DNA from: Mesorhizobium sp. M1B.F.Ca.ET.045.04.1.1
Lineage (GTDB): Bacteria; Pseudomonadota; Alphaproteobacteria; Rhizobiales; Rhizobiaceae
Reading direction: 5' to 3'
Length of the DNA stretch: 64,000 nt
NCBI RefSeq assembly: GCF_003952465.1
Contig: NZ_CP034448.1
Coordinates: 3,945,001-4,009,000, forward strand
In this document: one piece after another, positions 49,962 through 58,040 of the stretch
How positions within the stretch are numbered: position 1 is the stretch's first letter
How the letters are laid out: each line of letters starts with the position of its first letter
Notes under the pieces: model-generated
Database searches by the model: none
What the model was told of the DNA's origin: nothing
What the model saw: the letters and a program-made list of their open reading frames with translations, nothing else
Translations under genes and position numbers: made by a program

Positions 49962-50041
49962 GTTGGTTTTAGAAAGCGGCGCCGAACAGCATTGCGCCGA
50001 TATTGTCGATTACGATGTGGCGCATAGGCTGCGGATGATTG

Positions 50042-50149
50042 CTACAGCAACAAGCGCCAAGAACAAGCCGGTGCCAACCCGCCACAGCGGCAGGAGGTAA
50101 CACCCCGCAATGACTGCATGAACGTGCTTTCGATGGTGAATTTCGGCAT
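50042..50149 (-). CDS. Doubtful 35-aa ORF
   Basis: Starts MPKFTIESTFMQSLRG with GGAGA seven bases upstream. A different frame of the same stretch encodes a TM-like segment (GTGLFLALVAVAII) without a start, so an indel may have split a small membrane protein gene. No family hairpin precedes it. The rest of 49962-50192 shows no gene. Confidence 0.3.
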   Translation of the reverse strand: MPKFTIESTFMQSLRGVTSCRCGGLAPACSWRLLL

Positions 50150-50192
50150 GTGTCGATCTCCTCTTGCTGGCGCGCGCGGCGGGCGGGTTGGA

Positions 50193-50651
50193 TTAGGCGA
50201 TGGCGTCGATCTCGGCGATGATGGCGCGACCAGCTTCGATGGCGTTCATGAGGCTCCCGCTGTCATTGGCGTCGCTGGACGTGATGATGTCGCGCAACGC
50301 TGTTTCCAGTTCCGCCGCCTTCCAGATGGCGCCGACATGAGCCTCGATCAGGCGGCCGCCGAAAACGATGTTGCCGTAAAGATCGGTGTGCTCATACTCG
50401 GCGCATGATTCAGCGATTTCATCTTCGTCGGCATCGGCATCGCAATGGTTGGAGATATGGTTTTCGCGCATGTCGGCGCGACCTTTGGCTTCCGCGTCGT
50501 CATAGCTCTCGGCCCGCACGACCGTTCCGTACTCGCCTTGCTCCTTGTCATTGTCGGACCAGGCGAAAAGAAGGGAAAAGGTCTTCAGCGGCTTGGCCGG
50601 CTCAATCGGCAAACCTCCGTGTTTGTCGGCGATCTCTTCGATGGTGGGCAT
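50193..50651 (-). CDS. Hypothetical acidic phage protein
   Basis: 152 aa, strongly acidic middle (DADADEDEIAESCAEYEHTD). N-terminal LLFAWSDNDKEQGEYGTVVRAESYDDAEAKGRADMRE is a pattern of small alphaproteobacterial phage proteins. C-terminal AELETALRDIITSSDANDSGSLMNAIEAGRAII resembles the short helical module also found in 53613 and 53905. Preceded by AGGAGATAG. Confidence 0.6.
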   Translation of the reverse strand: MPTIEEIADKHGGLPIEPAKPLKTFSLLFAWSDNDKEQGEYGTVVRAESYDDAEAKGRADMRENHISNHCDADADEDEIAESCAEYEHTDLYGNIVFGGRLIEAHVGAIWKAAELETALRDIITSSDANDSGSLMNAIEAGRAIIAEIDAIA

Positions 50652-50670
50652 GTTCTATCTCCTGTGTTTT

Positions 50671-50682
50671 GCCACGGTTGGC
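50671..50682 (-). promoter_or_regulatory. Leader hairpin H3
   Basis: GCCA-ACCG-UGGC, 19 nt before ATG 50651, AGGAG between. Confidence 0.7.
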
Positions 50683-50693
50683 GTTTCTGTGTT

Positions 50694-51059
50694 TCAGGCG
50701 TCGCGGCGGTAGGCCCGATATGGCGCCCAATAGGCCCACTCAAGCGGACCAAAGCGTTTGTACTCCATCTGCCCGGAACTCTTGCCGAACGTGGTGATGA
50801 TGTAGATCAGCCCGAGGTAGACGTTGCCGGCACCATAACCGAACCGGAGCGGCCACCATCCCCAACGGGCGCGGCCGTCCTTGTAGAGCCTGCCAGGCTG
50901 GCGTAGGAGCGGTGACCGCAAGCCGATGGTGATGTGTCGCCAACTCGCCATGCGTCTCGTGTCTTTCCCCCATGCGCGATGGATGGATGCTGTCAGGTCC
51001 AGATAGCCGATCACGCCATAAAACTCTTTCGGCCCTTTGAACTTCAAATGGATCTTCAC
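50694..51059 (-). CDS. Hypothetical protein with hydrophobic C-terminal part
   Basis: 121 aa from GTG 51059 with AGGAGAG upstream. Aromatic-rich (RWGWWPLRFGYGAGNVYLGLIYIITTF), perhaps one membrane-associated segment. Follows the 76-aa gene by 12 bp and has no hairpin of its own. Not recognised. Confidence 0.55.
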   Translation of the reverse strand: MKIHLKFKGPKEFYGVIGYLDLTASIHRAWGKDTRRMASWRHITIGLRSPLLRQPGRLYKDGRARWGWWPLRFGYGAGNVYLGLIYIITTFGKSSGQMEYKRFGPLEWAYWAPYRAYRRDA

Positions 51060-51071
51060 GGCAAATCTCTC

Positions 51072-51302
51072 CTATTCGTGGATGACCGGCTCGCCCTTCG
51101 AGACGCGAAACCGCACGATTTCCACATCGGTTTCGTCAACTCGAAAGACGGTGAAATTCGTATAGCCGGCGTCCACCAGGGCGGTGCCTATGGTGCCAGC
51201 TTCCTTTATGGCGGACATGCCGTCATCATGATCGAGCATGATGTCGAGGCGCGGGCGCGTCATGCCGCCATCGGCGACGACAACAAAATTGGGCAGCTTC
51301 AT
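51072..51302 (-). CDS. Hypothetical small phage protein
   Basis: 76 aa, alternating beta strands (MKLPNFVVVADGG...LDIMLDHDDGMSA...NFTVFRVDETDVEIVRFRVSKGE). AAGGA precedes the start, with a type-2 hairpin 21 nt away. Not recognised. Confidence 0.6.
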   Translation of the reverse strand: MKLPNFVVVADGGMTRPRLDIMLDHDDGMSAIKEAGTIGTALVDAGYTNFTVFRVDETDVEIVRFRVSKGEPVIHE

Positions 51303-51323
51303 AAGCGAAATCCTTGTCGGTTA

Positions 51324-51335
51324 GGGCAAGAGCCC
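51324..51335 (-). promoter_or_regulatory. Leader hairpin H4 (second loop type)
   Basis: GGGC-UCUU-GCCC followed by UAACCGACAAGGA, 21 nt before ATG 51302. Shares the UAACCGA-AAGGA context with H5. Confidence 0.6.
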
Positions 51336-51344
51336 GGTTGATTT

Positions 51345-52010
51345 TCAGGAAGATGAGATCGAAAAGCTTCTAGTCCCATCGACAGCGTGAAAGGCGGACG
51401 ATACCGACCAGAGGCAAGGGCCGAGATGACCGACGGGGAGCATGAAAGTTCCCTTTTCGTTGGCGACAGATCGGAACGCGAATTCCGAGCGCTGGACGTT
51501 CGGGTGATGCCGCCGCAAGATAGCCTCGATCCTGCGAAGCTCGGCGTGGTTTGTCTTCGTTGTCGCCCATGCGACCGGGCGGCGATTGATCGATCCGTTT
51601 CCGTATGAAGTGAAATGCCAGGCGCCGCGCAATGCGTCTTTCAGCGCGTCGTGTTCGGGGTTGGAGACGTGAAAATCCCAGCTCTCAACCGGGGTCCAAA
51701 AGATCGTCCAAACGATGTCACCAAAGCCGGAGATATTTGGAATGTTCCGCCGGGAATAACTGTTGCCGGTGAATTCCCCGGTGAATTTCAAGCCGATGCC
51801 GTAGTTGATGAGCTCGATATCGCGCGCATCGAAGCGCTCAAGATCAAAGCGGCGACGGGCAATCTTTGCGGAAGTGAAATCCTGAAGCCTCAAGCTGCCG
51901 GCCCAGAAGCGACGGTGGTTCCAGTGGCCATCGGACCGCATGCCGCGCTCGTCAATCTGCACCGCAATCGGGTAGCCGTAAGATGGCTGGTGCGGATCGC
52001 GAACGATCAT
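51345..52010 (-). CDS. Hypothetical phage protein
   Basis: 221 aa. No SD; begins 13 bp after the 25-aa ORF stop, so translation may be coupled to it. Beta-rich centre (YGIGLKFTGEFTGNSYSRRNIPNISGFGDIVWTIFW). Not recognised. Confidence 0.6.
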   Translation of the reverse strand: MIVRDPHQPSYGYPIAVQIDERGMRSDGHWNHRRFWAGSLRLQDFTSAKIARRRFDLERFDARDIELINYGIGLKFTGEFTGNSYSRRNIPNISGFGDIVWTIFWTPVESWDFHVSNPEHDALKDALRGAWHFTSYGNGSINRRPVAWATTKTNHAELRRIEAILRRHHPNVQRSEFAFRSVANEKGTFMLPVGHLGPCLWSVSSAFHAVDGTRSFSISSS

Positions 52011-52023
52011 GACGCAGATCGGA

Positions 52024-52101
52024 TCATTGGCCGCCGTGGCGAGCCTTCAGCTCGAACGCGCGACCGACTGCCAATTGGTCTTTCCAGCTTTGCCGCTTCA
52101 T
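52024..52101 (-). CDS. 25-aa peptide ORF, possible leader peptide
   Basis: MKRQSWKDQLAVGRAFELKA followed by five residues. AAAAGGA lies eight bases before the ATG and a family hairpin 21 nt upstream, so it is the translated head of this unit. It may couple translation of the 221-aa gene. Confidence 0.55.
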   Translation of the reverse strand: MKRQSWKDQLAVGRAFELKARHGGQ

Positions 52102-52122
52102 TCCGAAGTTCCTTTTCGGTTA

Positions 52123-52134
52123 GGGCGAGTGCCC
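52123..52134 (-). promoter_or_regulatory. Leader hairpin H5 (second loop type)
   Basis: GGGC-ACUC-GCCC followed by UAACCGAAAAGGA, 21 nt before ATG 52101. Confidence 0.6.
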
Positions 52135-52194
52135 GAGGAGGAAAGCGGGTGGCGGTTTCGCCGCCCGCGATGTTCTTGCATTGCTAGTGCAATG

Positions 52195-53541
52195 TCAGAC
52201 GCGCATCGGCATGAGAACGCCAAGCCAGCCCTTGCGGTCCGGGGTGGTGATGACCGTCGGCGAGCCGGCATCGGCCATGGTGAGCGTGATGTCCTCGCCG
52301 CCGGCCGTGGCGATGAAATCCTGTATGTACTTCGCGTTGAATCCGATCTCGATCATGTCGCCGGCATAGTCGGTTGCGACATCGGCATTCGCTGAGCCTT
52401 GATCCGGATTGTTGACAGCGAGGCGGCAATTGCCCCTATCGAAGGTGCATTTGACCGCGCGGCCCCTGTCGCTGGAAATGAGTTCGACGGCGCGCACGGC
52501 TTCCGCCAGGTCGGCGGACTTGAAGGATGCCGGCTTGTCGTTCTGTGTCGGGATGACGCGCTGATAGTCGGGGAATGTGCCGTCCACCAGCTTCGTCGTG
52601 ACGGTGACATCATCGAACATGAGGCGAAGCATCTTGTCGGACAGTTCGATGCGAACGCTTGCCGGGCACGCCTTGCCCTTGAGCAGCTTCTGCAGGAGCG
52701 CGACAGTCTTCCGGGGTATGATGACGCCGGGCATCCCTGCCATGCCCTCCGTTGCCGCCAAATCCTGCCGGCAGAGCCTATGCCCATCGGTCGCGACCAT
52801 GCGCAATGCGCCGTGATCGCCATGATAGGCGTCGATGGCGCGCGGCTCGACATGGTGCAGATAGACGCCGTTGAGATAGTAGCGGGTTTCCTCCGTCGAA
52901 ATGGCCATGGCCACGCCGCCGAAGGATTCGACCAGATCGGCGCCGGGGACCGTGAAGGAATGCGACGGGTTGCCGCCCGACAGGTTCGGATAGTCAGCGA
53001 CCGGCAAATCCTGAAGTCGATAGTTGACCTTTTCGAAATCGACCGTGACCGCGTTGCTGTCGCCGTGCGCAGCGGTGAAGCCGACGAATTCGGAAGCCGT
53101 CGCCTTCTTCACCAGGTCTTTCATCGTATGCGCCGGCAGCGTGACGGCAAAGTGCGCATCGGCGGCGGCTGGAATCTTGACCGCGATTTCGATATCCAGA
53201 TCGGTGCCGGTGACAGTCAGGTTGCTGCCGTCGCCCACCAGGCAGACATTGGACAGGATCGGAATCGAGTTCCGCTTTTCGATCACGTTGGCGACGATTT
53301 CGAGCGCGCGGGTGAGCGCAGCTCGGTCGGCGAGTGCGGTTGCTGGCCCGACTGGCGCTTCCGGTTCGGCCTTGACCAGTTCATCGCGGCCGCTGGCGGC
53401 CTCATTGGCGGCGATCACTTCCGGCTCATGCGATGGCTCGACATTGAGCGCCTTGGCGGCCGCATAGTCGCTGAAGGACACGACCGCGCCAAGCGCAATC
53501 GCCGAAACACTGGAATTCGCAAAATTGGTATGAGCGTTCAT
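52195..53541 (-). CDS. dnaN: DNA polymerase III beta subunit (sliding clamp), second copy
   Basis: 448 aa. From about residue 72 a complete three-domain clamp: EKRNSIPILSNVCLVG, GTDLDIEIAV, STEETRYYLNGVYLHH, ATDGHRLC, and C-terminal LGVLMPMRV. The first 70 residues are an Ala/Glu-rich extension absent from ordinary clamps. It differs from the first clamp (18123-19244) throughout and is expressed from the hairpin-leader block, so the two are likely used at different times. Confidence 0.95.
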   Translation of the reverse strand: MNAHTNFANSSVSAIALGAVVSFSDYAAAKALNVEPSHEPEVIAANEAASGRDELVKAEPEAPVGPATALADRAALTRALEIVANVIEKRNSIPILSNVCLVGDGSNLTVTGTDLDIEIAVKIPAAADAHFAVTLPAHTMKDLVKKATASEFVGFTAAHGDSNAVTVDFEKVNYRLQDLPVADYPNLSGGNPSHSFTVPGADLVESFGGVAMAISTEETRYYLNGVYLHHVEPRAIDAYHGDHGALRMVATDGHRLCRQDLAATEGMAGMPGVIIPRKTVALLQKLLKGKACPASVRIELSDKMLRLMFDDVTVTTKLVDGTFPDYQRVIPTQNDKPASFKSADLAEAVRAVELISSDRGRAVKCTFDRGNCRLAVNNPDQGSANADVATDYAGDMIEIGFNAKYIQDFIATAGGEDITLTMADAGSPTVITTPDRKGWLGVLMPMRV

Positions 53542-53562
53542 GCTGTTCTGTCTCCTTTGTTC

Positions 53563-53574
53563 GCCACAATCGGC
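53563..53574 (-). promoter_or_regulatory. Leader hairpin H6
   Basis: GCCG-AUUG-UGGC (closing G-U), 21 nt before the second clamp start at 53541, AGGAG between. A separate perfect hairpin GGCATA-AATC-TATGCC lies just upstream at 53587-53602, and CTTGCTTT-like promoter sequence at about 53604-53610. Confidence 0.7.
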
Positions 53575-53612
53575 AATTCAGTTCATGGCATAAATCTATG
53601 CCGAAAGCAAGA

Positions 53613-53972
53613 TCAGTCTTCCGGCAGTGTGACAGTCAGTTCATCGATGATCTCGGTTCGCACGATGGCCTCGGCTGTTTCGCCGTCGGTCTGGATGACT
53701 TCCGACAGTTCGCTTTCGTCGGCGCCGTCGGTGTCATAGTCGATGATGTGGACGGTGCGGCCGATCATTGAGCCGGTGCCGCTCACGCTTTGGACCATGC
53801 CGCCCTCGATCACGATGACGACACGTTCCGGCACTGGCGATTCAGCCTCGGCAATTGCGACGCGGACAATCCCGGCGATGTCGCTTTCCAAGTCGCCCGT
53901 CGGATCAAACCATTCGCCTTTTATGCGGGACTCGACTCGGCGAAGCGCCGACAGCATGTCGGGCCGCAGCAT
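53613..53972 (-). CDS. Hypothetical phage protein with PDMLxAL module
   Basis: 119 aa. N-terminal RPDMLSALRRVESRIKGEWFDP...IAGIVRVAIAEAESPVPE is a short helical module (also in 53905: APDMLAALKAIKRARG...AIAKAESG). C-terminal half is beta-rich and acidic. Its start lies inside the previous gene (68-bp overlap). Confidence 0.6.
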   Translation of the reverse strand: MLRPDMLSALRRVESRIKGEWFDPTGDLESDIAGIVRVAIAEAESPVPERVVIVIEGGMVQSVSGTGSMIGRTVHIIDYDTDGADESELSEVIQTDGETAEAIVRTEIIDELTVTLPED

Positions 53973-54396
53973 GATCGGGCAGGGCCGGCGTTTGTTCGAT
54001 GCCGCCGCTTTCCGCTTTGGCGATAGCCTTGTCCATCATGTCGCAAGCTTCCTGTTCGAATGGCGAGGCGCCACAATTGCCGCGAGCTCGCTTGATCGCC
54101 TTCAAGGCGGCGAGCATGTCAGGCGCCGCCAGTTCGAGCGGCGACGGCTTGGGATCATACGGACTCGGCAGAGAATGCCCGCCATAGTCCGCCAGTAGTT
54201 CCCCGGTCTCGGCGTTGGTAACGTCGATGATGGCCAAATCCTGCCCGCTATCGGTTGTCGTTTCATGGATGCTGATATTGTCGCCGATGTAGTCGGCAGT
54301 CAGAAGCGGAAAGGCCGCCTCGACGCTTTCGGCCTCGATCTCAACGTTGCCGTAACAGCGAAGGGTAACACCCATGTGAAAAATCATCTTGGGCAT
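53905..54396 (-). CDS. Hypothetical phage protein with PDMLxAL module
   Basis: 163 aa. N-terminal beta region (MIFHMGVTLRCYGNVEIEAESVEAAFPLL) then the helical module AAPDMLAALKAIKRARG...ACDMMDKAIAKAESG. The last 20 residues overlap the next gene in another frame, so the true end may have shifted by mutation. AGGAG and hairpin precede it. Confidence 0.65.
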   Translation of the reverse strand: MPKMIFHMGVTLRCYGNVEIEAESVEAAFPLLTADYIGDNISIHETTTDSGQDLAIIDVTNAETGELLADYGGHSLPSPYDPKPSPLELAAPDMLAALKAIKRARGNCGASPFEQEACDMMDKAIAKAESGGIEQTPALPDHAAARHAVGASPSRVPHKRRMV

Positions 54397-54418
54397 GGTC
54401 TCAATCTCCTATTTTGTT

Positions 54419-54434
54419 CGCTCACAATCGAGCG
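54419..54434 (-). promoter_or_regulatory. Leader hairpin H7
   Basis: CGCUCG-AUUG-UGAGCG: stem CGCUC/GAGCG plus a G-U pair, 22 nt before ATG 54396, AGGAG between. A clear covariant of the GCC/GGC stems. Confidence 0.75.
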
Positions 54435-54437
54435 GGG

Positions 54438-54863
54438 TTAATGCGGAAGCGGCAAGTCGAAGATGACGACCAGCGCCAGGACGCCAGCCATAAGAGCGAC
54501 GAGCGCGAGGAAGCCAAGGAATTCCCGTGCGCGGCTCATGTGATGAGGTGGCCGAAGTCCACCGCTATCTCCAGTCGGCTGGTATGGCTCGCCCTTGACC
54601 TCAACTGGCTGTCTCTCGATAGGGGTGGGCATCCAACGCGCGCTGCGTTCACGTTCCGCCTCAACCTGCCGCATCAGGCTGACAACCTCGCGCTGTCGTT
54701 CTTCTGCCAGATCGTGTTGCCTCTCGGCCAGAGCCAACAACAGTTTTATTTCCTTGATGGCCAACAAAGCCGTATTTGCGCGCACATACATGCCCTCGTC
54801 CTCCAGTTTTTTGTGGAGGATTTCGAGCCGCTTCAATACCTCGTCGGTAGAGGGGGCGCTCAT
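54438..54863 (-). CDS. Coiled-coil protein with C-terminal membrane anchor
   Basis: 141 aa from ATG 54863 (ATGA overlap with the large methyltransferase gene). Helices (STDEVLKRLEILHKKLEDEG...LAERQHDLAEERQREVVSLMRQVEAER) and a C-terminal TM segment (FLGFLALVALMAGVLALVVIF). Resembles small spanin- or holin-region anchors only in layout. Unknown. Confidence 0.6.
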   Translation of the reverse strand: MSAPSTDEVLKRLEILHKKLEDEGMYVRANTALLAIKEIKLLLALAERQHDLAEERQREVVSLMRQVEAERERSARWMPTPIERQPVEVKGEPYQPTGDSGGLRPPHHMSRAREFLGFLALVALMAGVLALVVIFDLPLPH

Positions 54864-57121
54864 GACTTGCGCTCGATGAAATAGCGGCCTTCTTCGCGAT
54901 TCAGCGTCACGGTTTCGTCCGGCTCGCATGTTGACGGCGGGCCGATGTGAATTTCGCCCTCGGCTACCTTGTCGGCCGCCGTCGAGCCGCGCGGGTCGCC
55001 ATAGTAGCGTCCAGCAGCCTCGAGGCTTTCGAAATGGCTTGTGCCGATGCGGTAGCCGCCGGCGGGCGCAGTCGATACCGGTGTGGCTTCCTTTGCCAGT
55101 TCATCGCCGACAAGCACGACCAGGACAGTTGCGGTTCCGGTGCCGCTTTGCTTGAACGATCCGGGCGGCAGATCGTACTTTTCGCCGCCGCAGTCATCGA
55201 ACCAGGTGCGGAACTCCGTCGCCTTTCGATCCTGCCTGAAGAATGGACCGGGCGACATGACAGCGACCAGCCGGCCGCCATCGCGAAGCATCTTGAAGGC
55301 GTGGCGCACATGGTCGATATCCTGCCCGTTCTCAAAGGGCGGGTTCATCAGCACGCGGTCGAAGCGCGGCGCGGTTTCGGCTTCCATGAAATCGGATCCG
55401 GCGAGCGCATAACCCTTGGCTGTCAAGATCTCGCGCAAGCTGAAATGCCGCTCATAGGTGGTGAGCTTTGCGCCGGGTGCCGTATCCTTCACCACATCGA
55501 GGATTGCGCCGCTGCCGCCTTCCGGCTCCAGCATGTCGAATTCACCGGCTGGCAGATCGGCAAGATCAATCATTTGATCGATCACGGCGCGCGGCGTCGG
55601 GAAGTAGCCGGGGATATTGGCGAATTGCAGCGCCTGGACCTTGCGGCGCAAAGCCTCGGCTTGCTTGTCTGCCTCGCTCTGGCCGGCGATCATCGCCCAA
55701 AGCGCGCGCGTTGCCGGCGTGTCGGTCGCCGGCTTGCCGGTGTCGTAACCGGCGTCATAATAGCCGCCGTTGCGCACGATTTCGGACCGCGCCAGATCGT
55801 GCGCGGCTTTCTTCGATGTGACGCCGCGCAGCTCGGGCGGCACGGTGCCGGCGTTATGGTGCGCCGCCAGGGCGCGCAGCGCCTGTTGCGTGCGCTGTAG
55901 CCAATAGCCGTCAAGGCGCGCGCTATCGGCTTCACGCTGGCGCTTAGGCGTGTTTGTCAGCCGGTCGCGGAATTTATGGTCGATCTCGCCTTGCATAGCG
56001 TCGGCCATGGCGCGCAGCTTGTCGCCGGTTGCGACACTGGCACGCGCCGGCGCCTCGGCGCGCGGTGCGGCTTCCGGCGCGCGTCCATCCTTCGGCCCGT
56101 CATCGTTCGGCGACGGCTCCGGATTGGCGAACGTCTCGGCGGCATCGCGTTTCTTGAAGGCGAAGCCGCCCGGCGTCTTTCCCCATGGCTTGGAGTACCA
56201 GCCGCCGAGAGTCTCGGCCAGTTCGCGAAGCCGGTTGAATTCGTCGCGCTCGACGCGCTCGGGCATGATGCAGATGAACATCTGAAAGCCCTTTTTCGTG
56301 TGGGTGTGTTCCTCGATCCGAATCCCGGCCGGCGTCACAACGCCAGGCGCGGCCGCTGGCGCGGTTTCCGCCTTCGGTGCGGCCAAGTGCCAATCGGCAG
56401 GGAAAGGCAGGCTCTTGACCGGCTCACGGTTGCCATAGAACGATTGTTTCGAGACTTTCCAGCCGTTCGAGTAGCGGCCGCCGACCTTCAGGAAGTAGCC
56501 GCCGCCCATGCTCCATTTCTGCCGATTCTCGGCAGTTTCCGGCGCGTCGGCCAATGCGGCAGTCTCGGCGAAGTTGCGCGCCGCCTGCCGAAGCTCGGGG
56601 AACAGATCGCGGGTATGCTTGGAAAAGCCGAGAATGACGGTTCTAACCGTCTTGCCGCCGTAATAGTCAGTCATCGAGTCCGATTGATCCTCGATCAACT
56701 CGGCGACGATGACAGCTTTCGCCCATGCCGGAATCTTGCTGGCCGCGTCGGCTTCAAAGGCAGCGCGCGCAATCCGGCCTTGCTCATAGGCTTCGTTCAT
56801 CTGGCGTGCGGCGTCGGCTTTCTTCGCCTTCGCCGCCGCCAGCAATGCCGCCGCCTGTTCGGCTGAAATCGGCTCGATACGGTAGCGCGCCGCAAGGTCC
56901 AGCCATGACCGCGCGGCGGATTCGGGAACCTCCGTTATCTGAAGGCTTTCGCCCCAAACGATGGTTAGCTGCGACCGGTCGCGCACCATGCCGCTGGCAC
57001 CAATGGTAAAGCCGTTGCAGGCCTCGACCTGGACGACATGGCCGGAACTTGAATAGGCGGGATGATAGGCCGGCGCGCCAATGGCGACGGAATCCGGGCG
57101 GATAGCGGTTTCAATGTTCAT
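54860..57121 (-). CDS. Large protein with C-terminal DNA adenine methyltransferase domain
   Basis: 753 aa from ATG 57121, set by AGGAG-like TGGAG and the hairpin leader. Residues about 500-660 hold a class I methyltransferase: LEPEGGSGAILDVV (SAM motif) and LMNPPFENG (N6-adenine motif IV), MLRDGGRLVAVMSPG. The N-terminal 450 residues contain several unassigned domains, including SMTDYYGGKTVRTVILGFSKHTRDLFPELRQAARNF. Similar multidomain methyltransferases are carried by conjugative plasmids and phages and may protect DNA on entry. Confidence 0.8.
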   Translation of the reverse strand: MNIETAIRPDSVAIGAPAYHPAYSSSGHVVQVEACNGFTIGASGMVRDRSQLTIVWGESLQITEVPESAARSWLDLAARYRIEPISAEQAAALLAAAKAKKADAARQMNEAYEQGRIARAAFEADAASKIPAWAKAVIVAELIEDQSDSMTDYYGGKTVRTVILGFSKHTRDLFPELRQAARNFAETAALADAPETAENRQKWSMGGGYFLKVGGRYSNGWKVSKQSFYGNREPVKSLPFPADWHLAAPKAETAPAAAPGVVTPAGIRIEEHTHTKKGFQMFICIMPERVERDEFNRLRELAETLGGWYSKPWGKTPGGFAFKKRDAAETFANPEPSPNDDGPKDGRAPEAAPRAEAPARASVATGDKLRAMADAMQGEIDHKFRDRLTNTPKRQREADSARLDGYWLQRTQQALRALAAHHNAGTVPPELRGVTSKKAAHDLARSEIVRNGGYYDAGYDTGKPATDTPATRALWAMIAGQSEADKQAEALRRKVQALQFANIPGYFPTPRAVIDQMIDLADLPAGEFDMLEPEGGSGAILDVVKDTAPGAKLTTYERHFSLREILTAKGYALAGSDFMEAETAPRFDRVLMNPPFENGQDIDHVRHAFKMLRDGGRLVAVMSPGPFFRQDRKATEFRTWFDDCGGEKYDLPPGSFKQSGTGTATVLVVLVGDELAKEATPVSTAPAGGYRIGTSHFESLEAAGRYYGDPRGSTAADKVAEGEIHIGPPSTCEPDETVTLNREEGRYFIERKS

Positions 57122-57141
57122 TGTCTTTCGATCTCCAGTTG

Positions 57142-57157
57142 TTGCCACGATTGGCAA
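57142..57157 (-). promoter_or_regulatory. Leader hairpin H8
   Basis: UUGCCA-AUCG-UGGCAA, 6-bp stem, 20 nt before ATG 57121. One of the longest stems of the set. Confidence 0.75.
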
Positions 57158-57179
57158 GGGTTTGAACGTTTTGCGGTCT

Positions 57180-57422
57180 TTAGTCGCGCCGGGCGCTTGT
57201 GCGCCATTCGTCGCCGTCTTCGATATAGACGGAGCCGAAATGTGAATCTGTGAATTTTTCAGTCTTGACCGAACGCGCGCATTTGTTGAGCGCGCGGGCA
57301 ATTTGGCTTGCAGCTTTCGGGCTTAGATAGACCGTCGGGCCGTCGCCGACACAAAGCGCGATGAAATCCCGGAAGCGGTGGACGCTGGCGACGATATTCG
57401 TTCTTTTGGCCTTGCCGCTCAT
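57180..57422 (-). CDS. Hypothetical small phage protein
   Basis: 80 aa from ATG 57422 (ATGA overlap). The pattern FRDFIALCVGDGPTVYLSPKAASQIARALNKCARSV is a recurrent small-protein type in alphaproteobacterial phages. Function unknown. Confidence 0.65.
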   Translation of the reverse strand: MSGKAKRTNIVASVHRFRDFIALCVGDGPTVYLSPKAASQIARALNKCARSVKTEKFTDSHFGSVYIEDGDEWRTSARRD

Positions 57423-57637
57423 TGGCCCGACTCCAAATCTTCCAGATCGGCGAACCAAGTTCCAACGCGATTGCCGTTCACGTCGCGAATCGGCGTTCCA
57501 GTTGCTTCGCCGATGGTGAAGCCGTCACCGCGCGTCACCTTGTCCGCGATATCGCGAAGAATGCGCGCGACTTCGCCGCCTGGATCGTCGGCAAAGGCGG
57601 CATTATCCATTTTGATTTCAAGCGAGAATTCGGCCAT
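57419..57637 (-). CDS. Hypothetical small acidic protein
   Basis: 72 aa. Segment AEFSLEIKMDNAAFADDPGGEVARILRDIADKV...GTPIRDVNGNRVGTWFADLE recurs in phage small proteins. TGGAG eight bases from the ATG, hairpin upstream. Confidence 0.7.
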   Translation of the reverse strand: MAEFSLEIKMDNAAFADDPGGEVARILRDIADKVTRGDGFTIGEATGTPIRDVNGNRVGTWFADLEDLESGQ

Positions 57638-57654
57638 TGTTCAAACTCCAGTTG

Positions 57655-57668
57655 CGCCACAATCGGCG
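57655..57668 (-). promoter_or_regulatory. Leader hairpin H9
   Basis: CGCCG-AUUG-UGGCG, 17 nt before ATG 57637. Upstream (57701-57710) the sequence GATCTTGC matches that near H6, a possible shared promoter element. Confidence 0.75.
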
Positions 57669-57706
57669 GTTCAGTTGTATTTCACAGTTCGGGCAAAAAA
57701 GCAAGA

Positions 57707-58021
57707 TCAGTTGAGCGCGCCGGTTGCCCAAAATCCGGCGATGACGCCTTGCCAGTATTCCAGATTTGCCGAGTAGCGCGGCGCCAGGGTGTCGCGGCGC
57801 CATTCCATGTCGCATGTGCGCACGGCGCTGAAGCCGCCAGCATGGTCACAAGTCAAGCCGCTATGCGGCAATTCGGTTGCGTGTAGCAGGTCGGCGGCGC
57901 TGCAGCTAGTGAGGCGCGCCAGCTCGGCAACGGCCTTGCCGTCAAGGTGCATTCCTTCCAAGCCGAAATAATAGAGCAAGGCACGCGCTCGATTGTTCGG
58001 CGATATCCCGTCAATCTTCAT
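57707..58021 (-). CDS. Hypothetical phage protein
   Basis: 104 aa. Helical N-terminus (RARALLYYFGLEGMHLDGKAVAELARLTSCSAADLLHATEL) that could be an HTH. Ends in NTGA shared with the upstream element of the next unit. Not recognised. Confidence 0.65.
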   Translation of the reverse strand: MKIDGISPNNRARALLYYFGLEGMHLDGKAVAELARLTSCSAADLLHATELPHSGLTCDHAGGFSAVRTCDMEWRRDTLAPRYSANLEYWQGVIAGFWATGALN

Positions 58022-58040
58022 TCCGGTTCCCTTTCAGATA

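Noticed and set aside
52399..53739. 446-codon open frame on the plus strand over the second clamp gene
   Set aside because: It is antisense to a clear DnaN homologue and its sequence is Arg/Asp-rich in the way expected of high-GC antisense frames.
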